Source: Prorocentrum cordatum (Eukaryota > Sar > Dinophyceae > Prorocentrales > Prorocentraceae). Taken from it: a stretch of 64,000 bases of DNA. The notes below the pieces were generated by a model. It saw only the letters and a list, made by a program, of their open reading frames with translations. It did not search any database and had not been told where the DNA came from. Within the stretch, counting starts at the first letter, position 1, and each line of letters begins with the position of its first letter. Made by a program: the position numbers and the translations under genes. The stretch covers positions 25,352-89,351 of the forward strand of contig CAUYUJ010017894.1 of NCBI GenBank assembly GCA_963575745.1. Reading direction: 5' to 3'. Shown here one piece after another: positions 38,641 through 49,227 of the stretch.

Positions 38641-39455
38641 TTCTTCTTATTTGTATTATTAGTATTCTTGTCATTCTTATTATTTGTAATACTGTTTAGC
38701 ATTATCATTTTGATTATACTTAATATTATTAGTACTACTAGTATTACTAGTATTAGAATGATTAGTATTGTTATTATGATTAGAACCATTATTATTATTA
38801 CAATACTATAATTAGTATTATTATGAGTAGTAGTAGTAGTATCATGATTATTAGCATGATTTGTGATACTATGATTATGAGTAGTAGTAATAGTATTGCT
38901 CGCAGTATAATTATTATCCTTAGTATTCTCTGTCATATTAATATTCCCCTTATTACTATTATTCATTATTATTAGCATTAGTCATATGTGTGTAATTCGT
39001 AGTGATCGTAATAGTGTTATTACTATTATTATCATTATTAGTAGTAGTCGTATTATTATGACTACTAATAGTACTATGAGTCTTCTTCGTCTCCCTTATT
39101 AGTATTATTCGTACGCGTATTATTCTTATTATCAGTATTAGTATTCTTATTATTATTCATAATAATACTATTAGTATGCGTCTTCTTTGATTATTACTAT
39201 TAATATGAGGACTAGTATCCTTCGTATTCTGAATAATTGTCTTCATAGTACTCGCCTTACTAATAGTATTGCTCTGATTATGAGTAAATTGCGCTAGCAT
39301 TATGATTAGTAGTATTAATCACACGATTATTAATAGTGCGAATATTAGTATTACCACTATTTTTTATTATTAATATGAAAAGTAATAGTAGTATGAATAT
39401 TACAATTATTATGGTTTACTCATACTAGTATCACTATTCATATTAATATTAGTAT
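38641..39455 (+). repeat. AT-rich degenerate TTA/TAG triplet island
   Basis: Very low GC, built from words such as ATTATTAGTATT, TAGTAGTAG and TTATTATTCG. It looks like an old trinucleotide array decayed by substitutions. Only a shadow frame is open. Confidence 0.7.
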
Positions 39456-39858
39456 TCATCCTCCTCCTATTTCTCCTCCTCCTCCCTCCCCCCTCCTTCT
39501 CCTCCTCCTCCTCCTCCGTCCTCCTCCTCCTCCTCCTCCTCCTCCTCCTCCTCCTCCTCCTCTTCCTCCTCCTCGTCTTGTTTCCTCCTCCTCCTCTTCC
39601 TCCGCCTCCGCCTCCGACTCCGCCTCCGCCTCCGCCTCCGCCTCCGCCTCCGCCTCCGCCACCGCCTCCGTCTCCTTCGTCCCTCCTCCTCCGCCCTCCT
39701 CTCCTCCTCCTCCTCCTCCTCTCCTCCTCCTCCGCCTCCTCCTCCTCCTATCTCCTCCTCCTCCTCCTCCTCCTCCTCCTCCTCCTCCTCCTCATCATCA
39801 TCATCAGCAGCAGCATCATCATCATCATCTCATCATCATCATCATCATCATCATCATC

Positions 39859-39893
<35 letters not shown>

Positions 39894-40105
39894 TCATCAT
39901 CATCATCATCATCATCAATCATCATGCGTCATCATCATCATCTCTCATCATCTCGTCTCATCATCCTTCTCCTCCCTCCTCCTCCTCCTCCTCCTCCTCC
40001 TCTTCCTCCTCCTCCTCCTCCTTCTCCTCCTCATATTTCTCCTCATCCTCCTCCTCCTCCGCCTCCTCCTCCTCTTCTTCCTCCTCCTCCTCCGCCTCGT
40101 AGTAT
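39456..40105 (+). repeat. TCC / CGCCTC / ATC microsatellite block
   Basis: TCC with a CCGCCT subarray at about 39600-39665, then ATC from about 39792 to 39950, then TCC again. Confidence 0.95.
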
Positions 40106-40345
40106 TAATGATTATAACGTCATGCTTGTTTCTTGTTAATATCATTATTCCTGGGATTATTCGTATGACTAGTCGTAGTCGAATTGTTAATAGCATCGTT
40201 ATTCGTATTAGTCGTATTAGCAGTGCTGACATTATTTAGTATGTGTGATTCTTTTCATTATGAATATGATCACTTGTCTTGATAATACGAGTATGGTTAT
40301 TAGTATGCTGATTCCTCTGCTGCTTAGTCTTCTTCTTTGTATTCG
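40106..40345 (+). repeat. AT-rich TTA/TAG-like island
   Basis: Same word usage as 38641-39455 (ATTCGTATTAG, TATTAGT), between two TCC arrays. Confidence 0.6.
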
Positions 40346-40540
40346 TATAGACTATTCGTCTTCCTCTTCCTCTTCCTCTTCCTCCTCCTCCTTCTCCTCC
40401 TCCTCATCCTGCTTCTCATCCTCCTCCGCGGCCTCCTCCTCCTCCTCCTCCTCCTCCTCCTCCTCCCTCCCTCCCTCCCTCCCTCCCTCCCTCCCTCCCT
40501 GCCTCCCCCCCCCCTCCCTCCCGCCCTCCCTCCCCCGCGG
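40346..40540 (+). repeat. TCC then CCCT microsatellite
   Basis: Triplet TCC changes to tetranucleotide CCCT/CTCC near 40463. Confidence 0.95.
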
Positions 40541-41168
40541 CCTTGGCACCCGCTGACCATTGCAGCGGATGTCCACCAGGACCAGGCGTGTGAGGGAAGG
40601 CCACGCCAGGAAATATTGAAACCTCCACGAGGCTGCGGGCGGCGAGCCCCTGACCCAGACCTCGGAAGGGTCTCGCGCGAAGAATGACCAACAGGTGATT
40701 GAAGAGGCGGCCTGCGAAGGCTGCAACACGCAACAAACATATCACGAATTACGGCCCGCAAAGGCGGAAGTGATTATACACGTCAGCAGTGCGTACTGGG
40801 TTATGCAAAAAATGGGTAACGCCAAAATTGGTCCCGCTGGCGACGGGCCTCTAGGTAACGCCAAAACCAGTCCCGCGGGCGCTGGAGTGGATGCCGCACG
40901 GCAAAGGCGGAAGGAGGAAGAGGACGACGAAGAACGGGGGGAGGGGAGGAGGAAGGGGGAACTAAACTAGCCCACCGCGGCCTGGGGCCTAGGGGTCTGC
41001 GCCACCACACCCCCACGTTAAGCGCCCCTGGGGCCGCGGGCCATGTCGGCGCCGGGAAGAGGGGAAGAGGAAGAGAAGGGACAGGGAAAAAAGGGAAGGT
41101 AGCTAGAAAAACTCTTAAAACAAAAAAATAACAAAAGAAACGAACAGGCCGTGAGGGGCGAGGCCAGC
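40541..41168. other. Unassigned stretch, partly 3' flank of the LINE fragment
   Basis: ggtaacgccaaaa occurs twice (40816, 40855) with following gtcccgc.ggcg. On the minus strand an A/T-rich tract near 41100-41140 follows the fragment's stop codon. No separate gene seen. Confidence 0.35.
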
Positions 41169-41445
41169 GGACTACGGAGGGATCAGGGGCCCCGCCAAAG
41201 CTAGGAGCTGGGCGTTCCAGTGCTGCAGAGTGGTCGCCCAATCCTGCCAGACAAGGCTTACGTTCGCAGAGCGCTCTTCCTGGTCCACGTTTCTACACAG
41301 GGAGCGCACCAAGGTGATGAGGCCTCCCCCAGGGCGGCCGAAGCAGGACGTCACTGCAGGGGTGAGCTTCAGCTGGGCATACTTCCGGCGCTTCGTGGCC
41401 TCCTCGGCCGCGATGGCGGCACCATGTCGCGCGGTGCGGGGGTTC
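41169..41445 (-). pseudogene. 3' terminal fragment of a LINE (C-terminus of the endonuclease-type polyprotein)
   Basis: The minus-strand frame reads RHGAAIAAEEATKRRKYAQL, then LTPAVTSCFGRPGGGLITLV, RSLCRN, and a Trp-rich end (VWQDWATTLQHWNAQLLA) to a TAG at 41169-41171. The pattern of an AA.EE..KRRKY segment, a FGR.G motif, then W....L...NA.LL is what I recall for the end of dinoflagellate LINE polyproteins that carry a restriction-like endonuclease, the same group as the element at 57.9-61.2 kb. It is cut off upstream by a TCC array, so only about 90 codons survive. The identification rests on remembered family features. Confidence 0.45.
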
Positions 41446-42392
41446 TGGCCACCCTCCCTCCCTCCCTCCTCCCTCCTCCCTCCTCCCTCCTCCCAACTCC
41501 ATTTCCCTCCTCACGTCCTCGTCGTCCCTCCTCCTCCTCCTCCTCCTCCTCCTCCCTCCTCCTCCTCCTCCTCCTCCTCCTCCTCCTCCGCGACCTCCGC
41601 CTCCGCCCTTTCCCCGCCTCTTTCTCCTCTTTCTCCTCCTCCTCCTCCTCCTCTCCTCCTCCTCCGCCTCCGCCTCCTCCTCCTCCTCTCCTGCCGTCCT
41701 CCTCCTCCCTCCCTCCTCCTCCTCCTCCTCCTCCTCCTCCCCCTCCTCCTCTCCACATCATCATCTCTCCCCTTCCTCCTCCTCCTCCTCCTCCTCCTCC
41801 TCCTCCTCCTCCTCCTCCTCCTCCTCCTCCTCCTCCTCCTCCCCTTCCTCCGCATCACCTCCTCTCCTCCTCCTCCTCCTCTCCGCCTCCTCCTCCTCCT
41901 CCTCCTCATCCTCCTCTTCTTCTCTTATTAGTACTTATTCCTCCTCCTCCTCCTCCTCCTCCTCCTCTTCCTCCTCCTCCTCCTCCCTACCTCCTCCTGC
42001 TCCTCCTTCCTCCTCCTCCTCCTCCTCCTGCCTCCTCCTCCGCATCAGCCTCCTCCTCCTCCTCCTCCTCCTCCGCCTCCTCCTCCTCCTCCCTTCCCCT
42101 TCTTCTTTTTTCTTCCTCCTCCTCCTCCTCCTCCTCCTCCTCCTCCTCCCCCTCCTCCTCCTCCTCCTCCTCCTCCTCCTCATCATCATCATCAGCAGCA
42201 TCATCATCATCATCATCATCACCATCAGCAGCATCATCATCATCATCAGCAGCAGCTTCATCAACATCCCTTTATCCTCCTCCTCATCCTCCTCCTGCTC
42301 CTCCTGCTCCTCCTCCTCCTCCTCGCTTCCTCATCCTCCTCCTTTGTCCTTCCTCGTCATCTTCCTCCTCCTCCTCCTAATCCTCCTCTTCT
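41446..42392 (+). repeat. TCC pyrimidine array with ATC/CAG patches, about 0.95 kb
   Basis: Nearly continuous TCC with CCGCCT and CTTCCT variants and an ATC/CAG patch at 42180-42265. Confidence 0.95.
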
Positions 42393-42831
42393 TCTTATTT
42401 TCAGTCGTAATATTAATATTGTTCTGCTTAGGACTATTATTATTATGATTATTGGCACTCGTATGATGAATATTAGTAGTGTGGAGATTAGCGCTGTCAT
42501 TATTCAAAATATATTAGTAGTATTATAATTGGTATGGATAGTATTAGGAATACGATTCTTACGATTTGTGATATGACTAGTATTAATGATATTAGTATGA
42601 AAAAGATGTTCTGGCTAACAAAAGTTTAGTAATGCTCCATTCGAAATATAGTTCGTAAGTGTATGCTTAGTCGTGTTACGATTATTAGTATTAGCTTTAG
42701 TGTTGTTATTATCAGTAGAATGATTAGTAGTGTCATCATGTTTATTCGTCATACGGTTACTATTAGTAGTAGTATGATGTGTCTTCATATTCCTCCTAAT
42801 CAGCATCATAATTACCATCCTCTTCGTGTTG

Positions 42832-42898
<67 letters not shown>

Positions 42899-43184
42899 AA
42901 GTAGTAGTAGTAGCAGTAGTAGTAGTAGTAGTAGCAGCAGTAGAAGTAGTAGTAGCCGTATGCTTACCCATAGTATTCCTCATCCTCCTCTTCATAGTAG
43001 TCTTATGAGTCGTTGTATTGGTATTCGCCTTTTCATCTTAAAAATCAAATTAAGGTAGTATGTGTAGTCATATTATTAGTAATAGTATCCTTCTAAATAC
43101 GAGTTAGCTTCCTCTTAATATTAATAGTATTCAAATACTCAAATGCGTCGTATTAGTCAGTTTCTTATTATTAGTAGTATTCCT
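42393..43184 (+). repeat. AT-rich TTA/TAG island containing a (GTA)n array
   Basis: Same word usage as the other islands. A GTA/AGT trinucleotide run occupies about 42828-42960 with GTG and GCA variants. Confidence 0.75.
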
Positions 43185-43455
43185 TCTCCCCTTCCTCCTC
43201 GTCCTCCTCCTCCTCCACCACCTCCTCCTCCTCCTCCTCCCTCCCTCCCTCCTCCTCATCCTCCTCCTCTTCGTCCTCCTCCTCCTCCTCCTCCTCCACC
43301 TCCTCCTCTCCTCCTCCTCCTCCTCCCCCTCCCTCCCTCCTCCTCTCTCCTCTCCTCCTCCCTCCTCCTCCTCCTACCTCCCCTCCTCCTCCTCCTCCTC
43401 CTCCCTCCTCCTCCTCTTCCTCCTCCTCCTCCTCCTCCTACTCCTCCTCAGCCCT
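43185..43455 (+). repeat. (TCC)n pyrimidine tract
   Basis: TCC with CCA and CCCT variants. Confidence 0.95.
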
Positions 43456-43944
43456 CCTCCTGCCTGCATGGTGTGTTGTTGAGGTAAGGCCTCGCAAAGA
43501 TACTATTCGCAAATGGCGTAGAGCCGCCGCGGGGGATATACGATCCCTCACATCGAGGCGAACATGTGTTTTTTTGTCGAACGTTTGCGAAAGGGCTAGC
43601 TCCACCCCCGGACATGCGATGGCCTGTTTTTTTCATTACGGGGTCCGTGGAAATCCCGACCCCCTCCCCAGGGCGGGCTTCGTATCCCGAGCCGTCGTTT
43701 TTCGACTGTCCTGGCGGCCAGCGATGGGGCCCCAGAGGCCAAAAACTGACAAAATCACCGTGCGGTATTTTATTTCGGAGGCACGCAAGCATGGATTGGC
43801 GATCCATGGATCTGGCGCGCGGTCGCCAAATTCATGGATCCGCGGCCGGTGCCGCCTCGCTCGGCGGCGGAAATCCGCGATTTCCTATGGAAGCGGGACC
43901 CGTCGCGAATCCACGCCCCCCTGATCCATGCCTGCGATCGCCTG
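43456..43944. other. Unassigned stretch
   Basis: GC-rich unique-looking DNA. GATCCATGGATC at about 43801 is a perfect 12-bp palindrome and TCCATGGAT/ATGGATCC words recur nearby. No gene recognised. Confidence 0.4.
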
Positions 43945-44205
43945 GGAGGAGGAGGAGGAGGAGGAGGAGGAGGAGGGGAGAGGAGGAGGAGGAGGTGGAA
44001 GAGGAGGAGGAGGAGGAGGAGGAGGAGAGGAGGGAGGAGGAGGAGGAAGGAGGAGGAGGGAGGAGGAGGAGGAGGAGGAGAGGAGGAGGGGAGGAGGATG
44101 AGGAGGGAGGAGGAGGAGGAGAGGGATGGAGGTGGAGTGAGGCGGAGGAGGGGAGGAGGTAGGAGGAGAGGGGAGGAGGGAGAGGAGGAGGAGGAGGGGG
44201 AGGAG
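43945..44205 (+). repeat. (GGA)n purine tract next to a LINE 3' end
   Basis: GGA with AGG/GAG variants. On the minus strand this TCC array lies directly beyond the LINE 3' flank. Confidence 0.95.
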
Positions 44206-44237
44206 GCCATTTCGCCAAGGAGGCCATTTCGCCAAGG
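44203..44237 (+). repeat. Two tandem copies of GGCCATTTCGCCAAGGA
   Basis: Exact 18-bp tandem duplication (aggaggccatttcgccaa repeated). On the minus strand it forms the last unique sequence between the reverse transcriptase stop codon and the TCC array, so it may be part of the LINE 3' end. Confidence 0.7.
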
Positions 44238-44344
44238 ACGCCCCTCGGGGCGATCATGCGCCCCGCCGCGAGCGCCACCGCCCTACGCGGGCATCCGGGC
44301 CTGCGCAGCAGGGGCGCCGGGGAGGGGCGCTCACGCCGCTCCCC

Positions 44345-46465
44345 TCACGCGTGCGGGCCGGCAGCGGGAGTAGCGCGCGCCGCGGACGCGCGCGCGCAGC
44401 ACGCCCACGCGCGGGAAGCCAGCCCCACCACGCGCACGCGCGCTGCCAATATGTCCAACTCGGTCGTGTCGCTGAGGGCCCAAGTAACCACGTCGTCATG
44501 CGGGCACGCTGCGCGCAACTCCGCCACAGCGGAGCATGTACCCAAGAGGTGGCGGAGCCACTCCGCCAGCGAACGCCCCGAGGGCGCCAGCTCCGAACAC
44601 AGCGGGCACGCGGCCGGATAGCACCCCACCCCCTCGGCCCACCACACCTCCACGGGGAGCCTCCCAGCCACGCGGGCCAGCGACCACGCCTGGAAGAGGC
44701 GCCACATAGACCTGCTCCAAGGCGCCCAGCGGATGCCAGGTGTCAGTGGCTCCCGCACCGGCAGCAGGTCACGGTACGGCACCACGCCCTCGTTGTTCAG
44801 CGCCGCCAGCTGTAATACGAACCACCGCTGCGCGTGAGCCCGCACGGCAGGTACCACGAACGTGCGCTTCCACTGCTTCACGGCCTTGCGACGCGTGTCC
44901 GCGCACGCGCGCGCGGTGGGCAACATGTCCTCCACCGGGAAGTCCACGGTGATACCCAGCGACCTGGTGACATCCATGGCGTGGTCCAACCATGTGGCCC
45001 CCGTCGTAACCCGCGTACCTGCCACCACCTGCGCCACCAGGCTCGTCGCGGGCAGCGCGAGCAAGCGCGCCCGTGCCAGGACGATGCGCTGTAGGAGGGC
45101 GGCCCCCCACCGAGTGAGCATGCGGGTCTCGGCCAGCGCGCGTACGTGTCCGCCGTCGCCCAGGGCCAGCTCCGAGCCGCTGCCCACCAACAGCATCTTG
45201 GCGACCTCGTACTGCACCCGGTTTAACTGGGCAACCGCGGCCTGCCACCCCTTCGAGTAGCTGGCCAGGAGCTCCGCCCCGTAGAAGGCGGGCGCCTCTA
45301 CGCGGGCAGGGAATTGCGCTACCTGGTAAGGCAACCCAAACCCGCTCTGCGAGAGAGCAGCAATGAGCTTGCGCGCGCCGTTCCGCAGCCTCGAACACAC
45401 GCGTCCCAAAAGCGAGTGGAAAGTGAGATCCGCCTCAACGGGGATACCTAACATATCGAGCGAAGGAGCTAGACCAGGAGGTACGCCGCATACTTCCCCA
45501 AACAAGGTGTCGGCCTCCCGGGGGGGTCCGACGGCCATGACCAGCGGTCGCTTGCGCCCGCCTTGGAAACGGTGGCGCCAGACCTGGCAGAACTGTGTCA
45601 GGGCATTGTTAACTGCCGCCAGGCCAGCAGTAGAGGACTGGAAAATGAACGAATCGTCAACGACCTGGAGAATCAACAGCATGTGGCCTGCAATCGCGTC
45701 CAAGAAAGCGCACCTGTCCGCGCCCGAGGCCAACGCGCGAAAATGCTGAGGCCAGTCAGGAATCCCACCCATCGCGCGCGCACGGTGTACTTCCGTTTGA
45801 ACTGCCGTCCAAGAAATAGCGCGCCCCGCGGGCGGGGGGGCACGCTCGTTGCACTCGTGGAGAGCTCGCGCGGCAGCCGCGGGCGGGTCGATGCCAACGC
45901 CAATTGCCGCTGCCGTGCACCTATCGATCAGAGCCCTGACGAGAGCGCCGAACAAGTGCACGCCCTGCCGCCGACCCTGACCGACCCCAAAGCCAGAAAG
46001 CTCGGCTGCCGCCCCCACCACGCTGCCGATGCGCACCCAGAAACGCTCCGCCCCCAGTGCCGCGTCGGCGAAGAGCCATGGGTGACCCTTCAGGCCTGCG
46101 CGCCGAAGGTGCAGGCGGACGCCGTCCCTCCAGGCCAGGTCATACCCGTGCTGCAGGTCCGCCTTCTCGACCCATGTTGGCAGGCCGTGCGCACGGCGAA
46201 TCTGTAGTGCTATAACCATGCCAATGACCATGAGCACCGCGTCGTACTTCCCACCCCCTTGGGGGTTCCCCGAGTACTCTTCCAAGCGCGCGCGCGCAGC
46301 CTCCAACCACAATGCGTCGAACACGCCGCGCAACTCGTCCGTGTAGCTGACCGGCCTCAGGTTGGCGACGTCTGCCACGACGGCCGGGCCGCGTTTGCGA
46401 ATCGGGGCAACCTCGCGCATCCAGCCGCACGGAACCACGGCGGCCACCGTCACCAAGCAGACCAA
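44345..46465 (-). CDS. LINE (non-LTR retrotransposon) reverse transcriptase, ORF2 C-terminal part
   Basis: About 706 codons. Reverse transcriptase blocks in order: a fingers segment with NLRPVS (residues 36-41); motif A with LPTWVEKADLQHGYD (catalytic Asp about 103); motif B GQGRRQGVHLF (about 163-172); motif C QVVDDSFIFQSS, where a VDD box (about 269-271) replaces the usual YADD; then thumb sequence with PARVEAPAFYGAELLAS. Near the C-terminus CPLC...EWLRHLLGTC is a CX2C...HX4C zinc-knuckle of the kind that ends many LINE polyproteins. Target-primed reverse transcription is the expected role. The frame continues the endonuclease frame after a shift near 46450-46500. All catalytic Asp residues are present and there is no internal stop. 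Confidence 0.85.
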   Translation of the reverse strand: MVCLVTVAAVVPCGWMREVAPIRKRGPAVVADVANLRPVSYTDELRGVFDALWLEAARARLEEYSGNPQGGGKYDAVLMVIGMVIALQIRRAHGLPTWVEKADLQHGYDLAWRDGVRLHLRRAGLKGHPWLFADAALGAERFWVRIGSVVGAAAELSGFGVGQGRRQGVHLFGALVRALIDRCTAAAIGVGIDPPAAAARALHECNERAPPPAGRAISWTAVQTEVHRARAMGGIPDWPQHFRALASGADRCAFLDAIAGHMLLILQVVDDSFIFQSSTAGLAAVNNALTQFCQVWRHRFQGGRKRPLVMAVGPPREADTLFGEVCGVPPGLAPSLDMLGIPVEADLTFHSLLGRVCSRLRNGARKLIAALSQSGFGLPYQVAQFPARVEAPAFYGAELLASYSKGWQAAVAQLNRVQYEVAKMLLVGSGSELALGDGGHVRALAETRMLTRWGAALLQRIVLARARLLALPATSLVAQVVAGTRVTTGATWLDHAMDVTRSLGITVDFPVEDMLPTARACADTRRKAVKQWKRTFVVPAVRAHAQRWFVLQLAALNNEGVVPYRDLLPVREPLTPGIRWAPWSRSMWRLFQAWSLARVAGRLPVEVWWAEGVGCYPAACPLCSELAPSGRSLAEWLRHLLGTCSAVAELRAACPHDDVVTWALSDTTELDILAARVRVVGLASRAWACCARASAARATPAAGPHA

Positions 46466-48447
46466 TGCCCAAGTGACCAGGCGGCCGCCGCACAGGCCTG
46501 CCAGGACGGCACCGCGGAAAGGCGAAGGGCACGGCGGTTCGCCTGCAACTGCCTCAAGACTGCGTCGATGTCCTCCGGGTGGAGCGGGTCCGAGCCCCCC
46601 AAGGCAGCCGACTCGAAGTTGGCTTCGCGACGAATGCGGCCGACCTCCAGCTCCACCTCGCGATTGAATGTCGCGTCGCCGTCCCCCGCCTCCAGGCCAC
46701 GCGTCAGGACGTCGTCGGTAACGATGCCCAGCGCATCGGCTACGCCGAGCAAAGCGCCGGACAGAGGATCACGAAGAGCCAGTTGGACGGGCGCGCGCGG
46801 GTTGAGGGTCTGGCTCAAGAACGCCTCCGCGTCGCCCGGCGCCAGTGCTGCAAGTTCGAGGTAACGGTCCAAATGCTTCGTGGCGGCTTTCGCCGCCGGT
46901 GCATTGGCGTCTGATGCTGCAGCCAGCGCGGCCACGGCTTGCAGTTCCCCCGGCCACTCCTTGCACTCGACCGTAGCTGAGACCGACGGTGCACCAACCC
47001 CCCGCGGCGGCCTGGGCGGCGGCCCCCGGGCAAGGGCGAGCCCAGCGAAATGCCCAGCCAATGTATACACCGCTGCGCGCCACCAAACAGCACGGTCAAC
47101 CAGCCCCTGGCGAACGCCACGGCTTCGGCCATCCACCACCCACCGCCGCATAGTAGGGGGACGCATGGCCGTGCCCGCCCAACCAGTGAGAAAGCGGAGC
47201 GATACGGGCAACAGTAGCAGGGCCTCGCCCCAGTCAGCGTCGCGCGCCCACCTTGCCAGCCCCAGAGTTTGCGTCCCAACGCAGCCAACAGTAGCACCCA
47301 CGGAGAGGTCGAGCCTGCAGTGGTCGCTGGTCACACCGGCCTCGACTGCTGGCACCACCGCCGCAATGGCCGCCAAACCAGCGGAGGCCGCAACGACGTC
47401 GATCACCGACCCAGAGTAGTGCGTCGCTACCCCGACGGGGTTGCGGACAACAACACCAAAGGCGTTCCCGTCCTGCAACCACCCCCACACTTCACGATCG
47501 AGCCGTTCCTCGAGGCGCGCATTTATGCCCCCAAGAGCGGAGAAATGCAGATTGAAGTCGCCAGCCAAGACGAGGGCCCAACCGCGGAAACGCGGGCGGT
47601 GCTGTAGGAGCCGCCACTCCTGCAACCGAGCCAACCAGAACGCCCGGCGGACCCCAACGCCGTGCCCTGGCGGGGGGCCATACACGCCCAGCAACAATAA
47701 ACCACCACAGCCATCGCCCTGGAGCGGGACGGCCGCCCAGATAGACCGCGCATCCACAACGTCCTCCAAGACCTCCACCGTCCGTGCAGCTTCGTTCAAC
47801 ACAAGGAGCGCGACCGTGTCCGGTAGCGCGCTCCGTTCACCATGGTAGGCGTACCCCGCCCAGCTTGGCCACAGCCCGCCAGGAGCCAATCGTGGCTCCG
47901 ACACTGCCGCGATGACCGTGCCGCTGCGGTGAAGCTCCGCAATTAAGGCGTGGGCCCGTCCCTCATGCGCGCCCTCACCACGAAATGTACCTAGGCCGCC
48001 CTGGACGTTGAAGGCCGACAGTACCAGTGTAACGGCGCGCGCCTCAACTGAAGGAGAAGGGAGCTCGACAGCTGGCAGCCCCCCCTCCCACGCCCCGTAA
48101 ATAGAATTGATGGGGATGCCCTGCGCCGCGCGGGCCATGCGTGCCTCGACTCTCCGGCACGCGGACCTCACGGCTGCATCGAACTCGCGGAAAGCCTCCA
48201 GTTCCTCTGGTACGCCAGTCAAGCCATGCGGCGGCTGTGCCTCCAGTAACGCGCGCGCGTCGCGACGGCAGCACAGCGCGCGCCAAGCACCCGCGCGACC
48301 TGCAGCACCGGGCAGCTCCTTCTCGACCAGCTCCTTGAGTTCGGCGCCCGCGCAAACCGCCTCGGCCCTAGATGCCCAGCCCGCCAGCGTAGCAGATGCA
48401 GGAGCGCCGGCATTGCCGAGGTCGCCGCCCCCGCCGAGCAGTGCCAT
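46450..48447 (-). CDS. LINE apurinic-type endonuclease, ORF2 N-terminal part
   Basis: About 665 codons. After a leader of about 135 residues comes an exonuclease-endonuclease-phosphatase fold: VLSAFNVQGGLG (143-153), catalytic Glu in AAVSEPRL (about 184), VLAGDFNLHF (GDFN about 296-299), SVIDVVAAS (Asp about 350) and VTSDHCRLDL (SDH about 374-376). All metal-binding and catalytic positions I can place are intact. A long linker with PSWQAC leads towards the reverse transcriptase, but the frame stops at 46450 (LGHWSAW then TGA) and the reverse transcriptase continues in the frame one base back. The role is nicking of target DNA. Either a single indel has broken a once continuous ORF2, a sequencing error intervenes, or the join is made by ribosomal frameshifting. 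Confidence 0.85.
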   Translation of the reverse strand: MALLGGGGDLGNAGAPASATLAGWASRAEAVCAGAELKELVEKELPGAAGRAGAWRALCCRRDARALLEAQPPHGLTGVPEELEAFREFDAAVRSACRRVEARMARAAQGIPINSIYGAWEGGLPAVELPSPSVEARAVTLVLSAFNVQGGLGTFRGEGAHEGRAHALIAELHRSGTVIAAVSEPRLAPGGLWPSWAGYAYHGERSALPDTVALLVLNEAARTVEVLEDVVDARSIWAAVPLQGDGCGGLLLLGVYGPPPGHGVGVRRAFWLARLQEWRLLQHRPRFRGWALVLAGDFNLHFSALGGINARLEERLDREVWGWLQDGNAFGVVVRNPVGVATHYSGSVIDVVAASAGLAAIAAVVPAVEAGVTSDHCRLDLSVGATVGCVGTQTLGLARWARDADWGEALLLLPVSLRFLTGWAGTAMRPPTMRRWVVDGRSRGVRQGLVDRAVWWRAAVYTLAGHFAGLALARGPPPRPPRGVGAPSVSATVECKEWPGELQAVAALAAASDANAPAAKAATKHLDRYLELAALAPGDAEAFLSQTLNPRAPVQLALRDPLSGALLGVADALGIVTDDVLTRGLEAGDGDATFNREVELEVGRIRREANFESAALGGSDPLHPEDIDAVLRQLQANRRALRLSAVPSWQACAAAAWSLGHWSAW

Positions 48448-48923
48448 GCGCGCGGGAGGGGAGGGGGAGGGCTGCGAGAGCTGGGCCGAAAATTGGCAGT
48501 ACAGGTGGGAGGGGGGGGAGCCATGGCGGTGGCGAGCTCCAGCTCACACCCCGCCGTTTGCAGAAAAGCGGTTCCCCCCCCCCCCCTAAGGATCCTTAAG
48601 GGGGGGTTCTCTCGAGGCCTTCTGGGAGGCCCCATGGCCATCAAGCCAGTGCTGGATTGGCTTTCCGGCGCTTGGCGGCCAGCTCCGTCGGGCAGGTCCC
48701 CCTTGTCACCTCCATAGCGGTGGCCGTCAAGCCAGGGCAGGTATCAATGCCGTGTGCTCCGGAAAAGCGTTTCCGGATCACGCGGGCCCTTTAGAATCAA
48801 CCCCAATTAAGCGTCGGCACGCCGACCGCACAGTTTGCGACTCCTGCTGGCCAGGCGAACGAACTGACCTTGAGGGGGCTCGCGGTCAAGACCTGGCAGA
48901 GCGGAGGTGCAGCAATAGGGAAA
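48448..48923. other. Region between LINE ORF1 and ORF2, part 1
   Basis: No coding feature. At about 48575-48607 a C-run, CTAAGGATCCTTA and a G-run form a near-perfect hairpin with one bulged A. ctggcttgacggccaccgct and similar words repeat near 48640-48740. Confidence 0.4.
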
Positions 48924-49187
48924 GTCGGGCGTCCAGACCGTTACGCCTTAGGGTGACACCCCCGCGCACGCCCCAGCCCCCTCAGCGAGGAGGGGGGGGG
49001 AGGGCAGGGAAAGAGAGGGGGGGGGCAGGGAGGGGAGGACGGAGGGGAGGGGAATCGCGCCGCGTAAAACGGCGAAATGCGAGCGTCCATCGACTCAGCC
49101 CTGGAGAGAATCGACGGGCTGGCATCCCCAAATCGGGCGACACGCCGGCGTCCACCCTCTTCGGCCCGACTGGAAGGGGCGACGCCG

Positions 49188-49227
<40 letters not shown>

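Noticed and set aside
41220-42380. 386-codon Ser/Pro-rich plus-strand frame
   Set aside because: It translates the TCC array. The only unique part overlaps the better-supported minus-strand LINE fragment.
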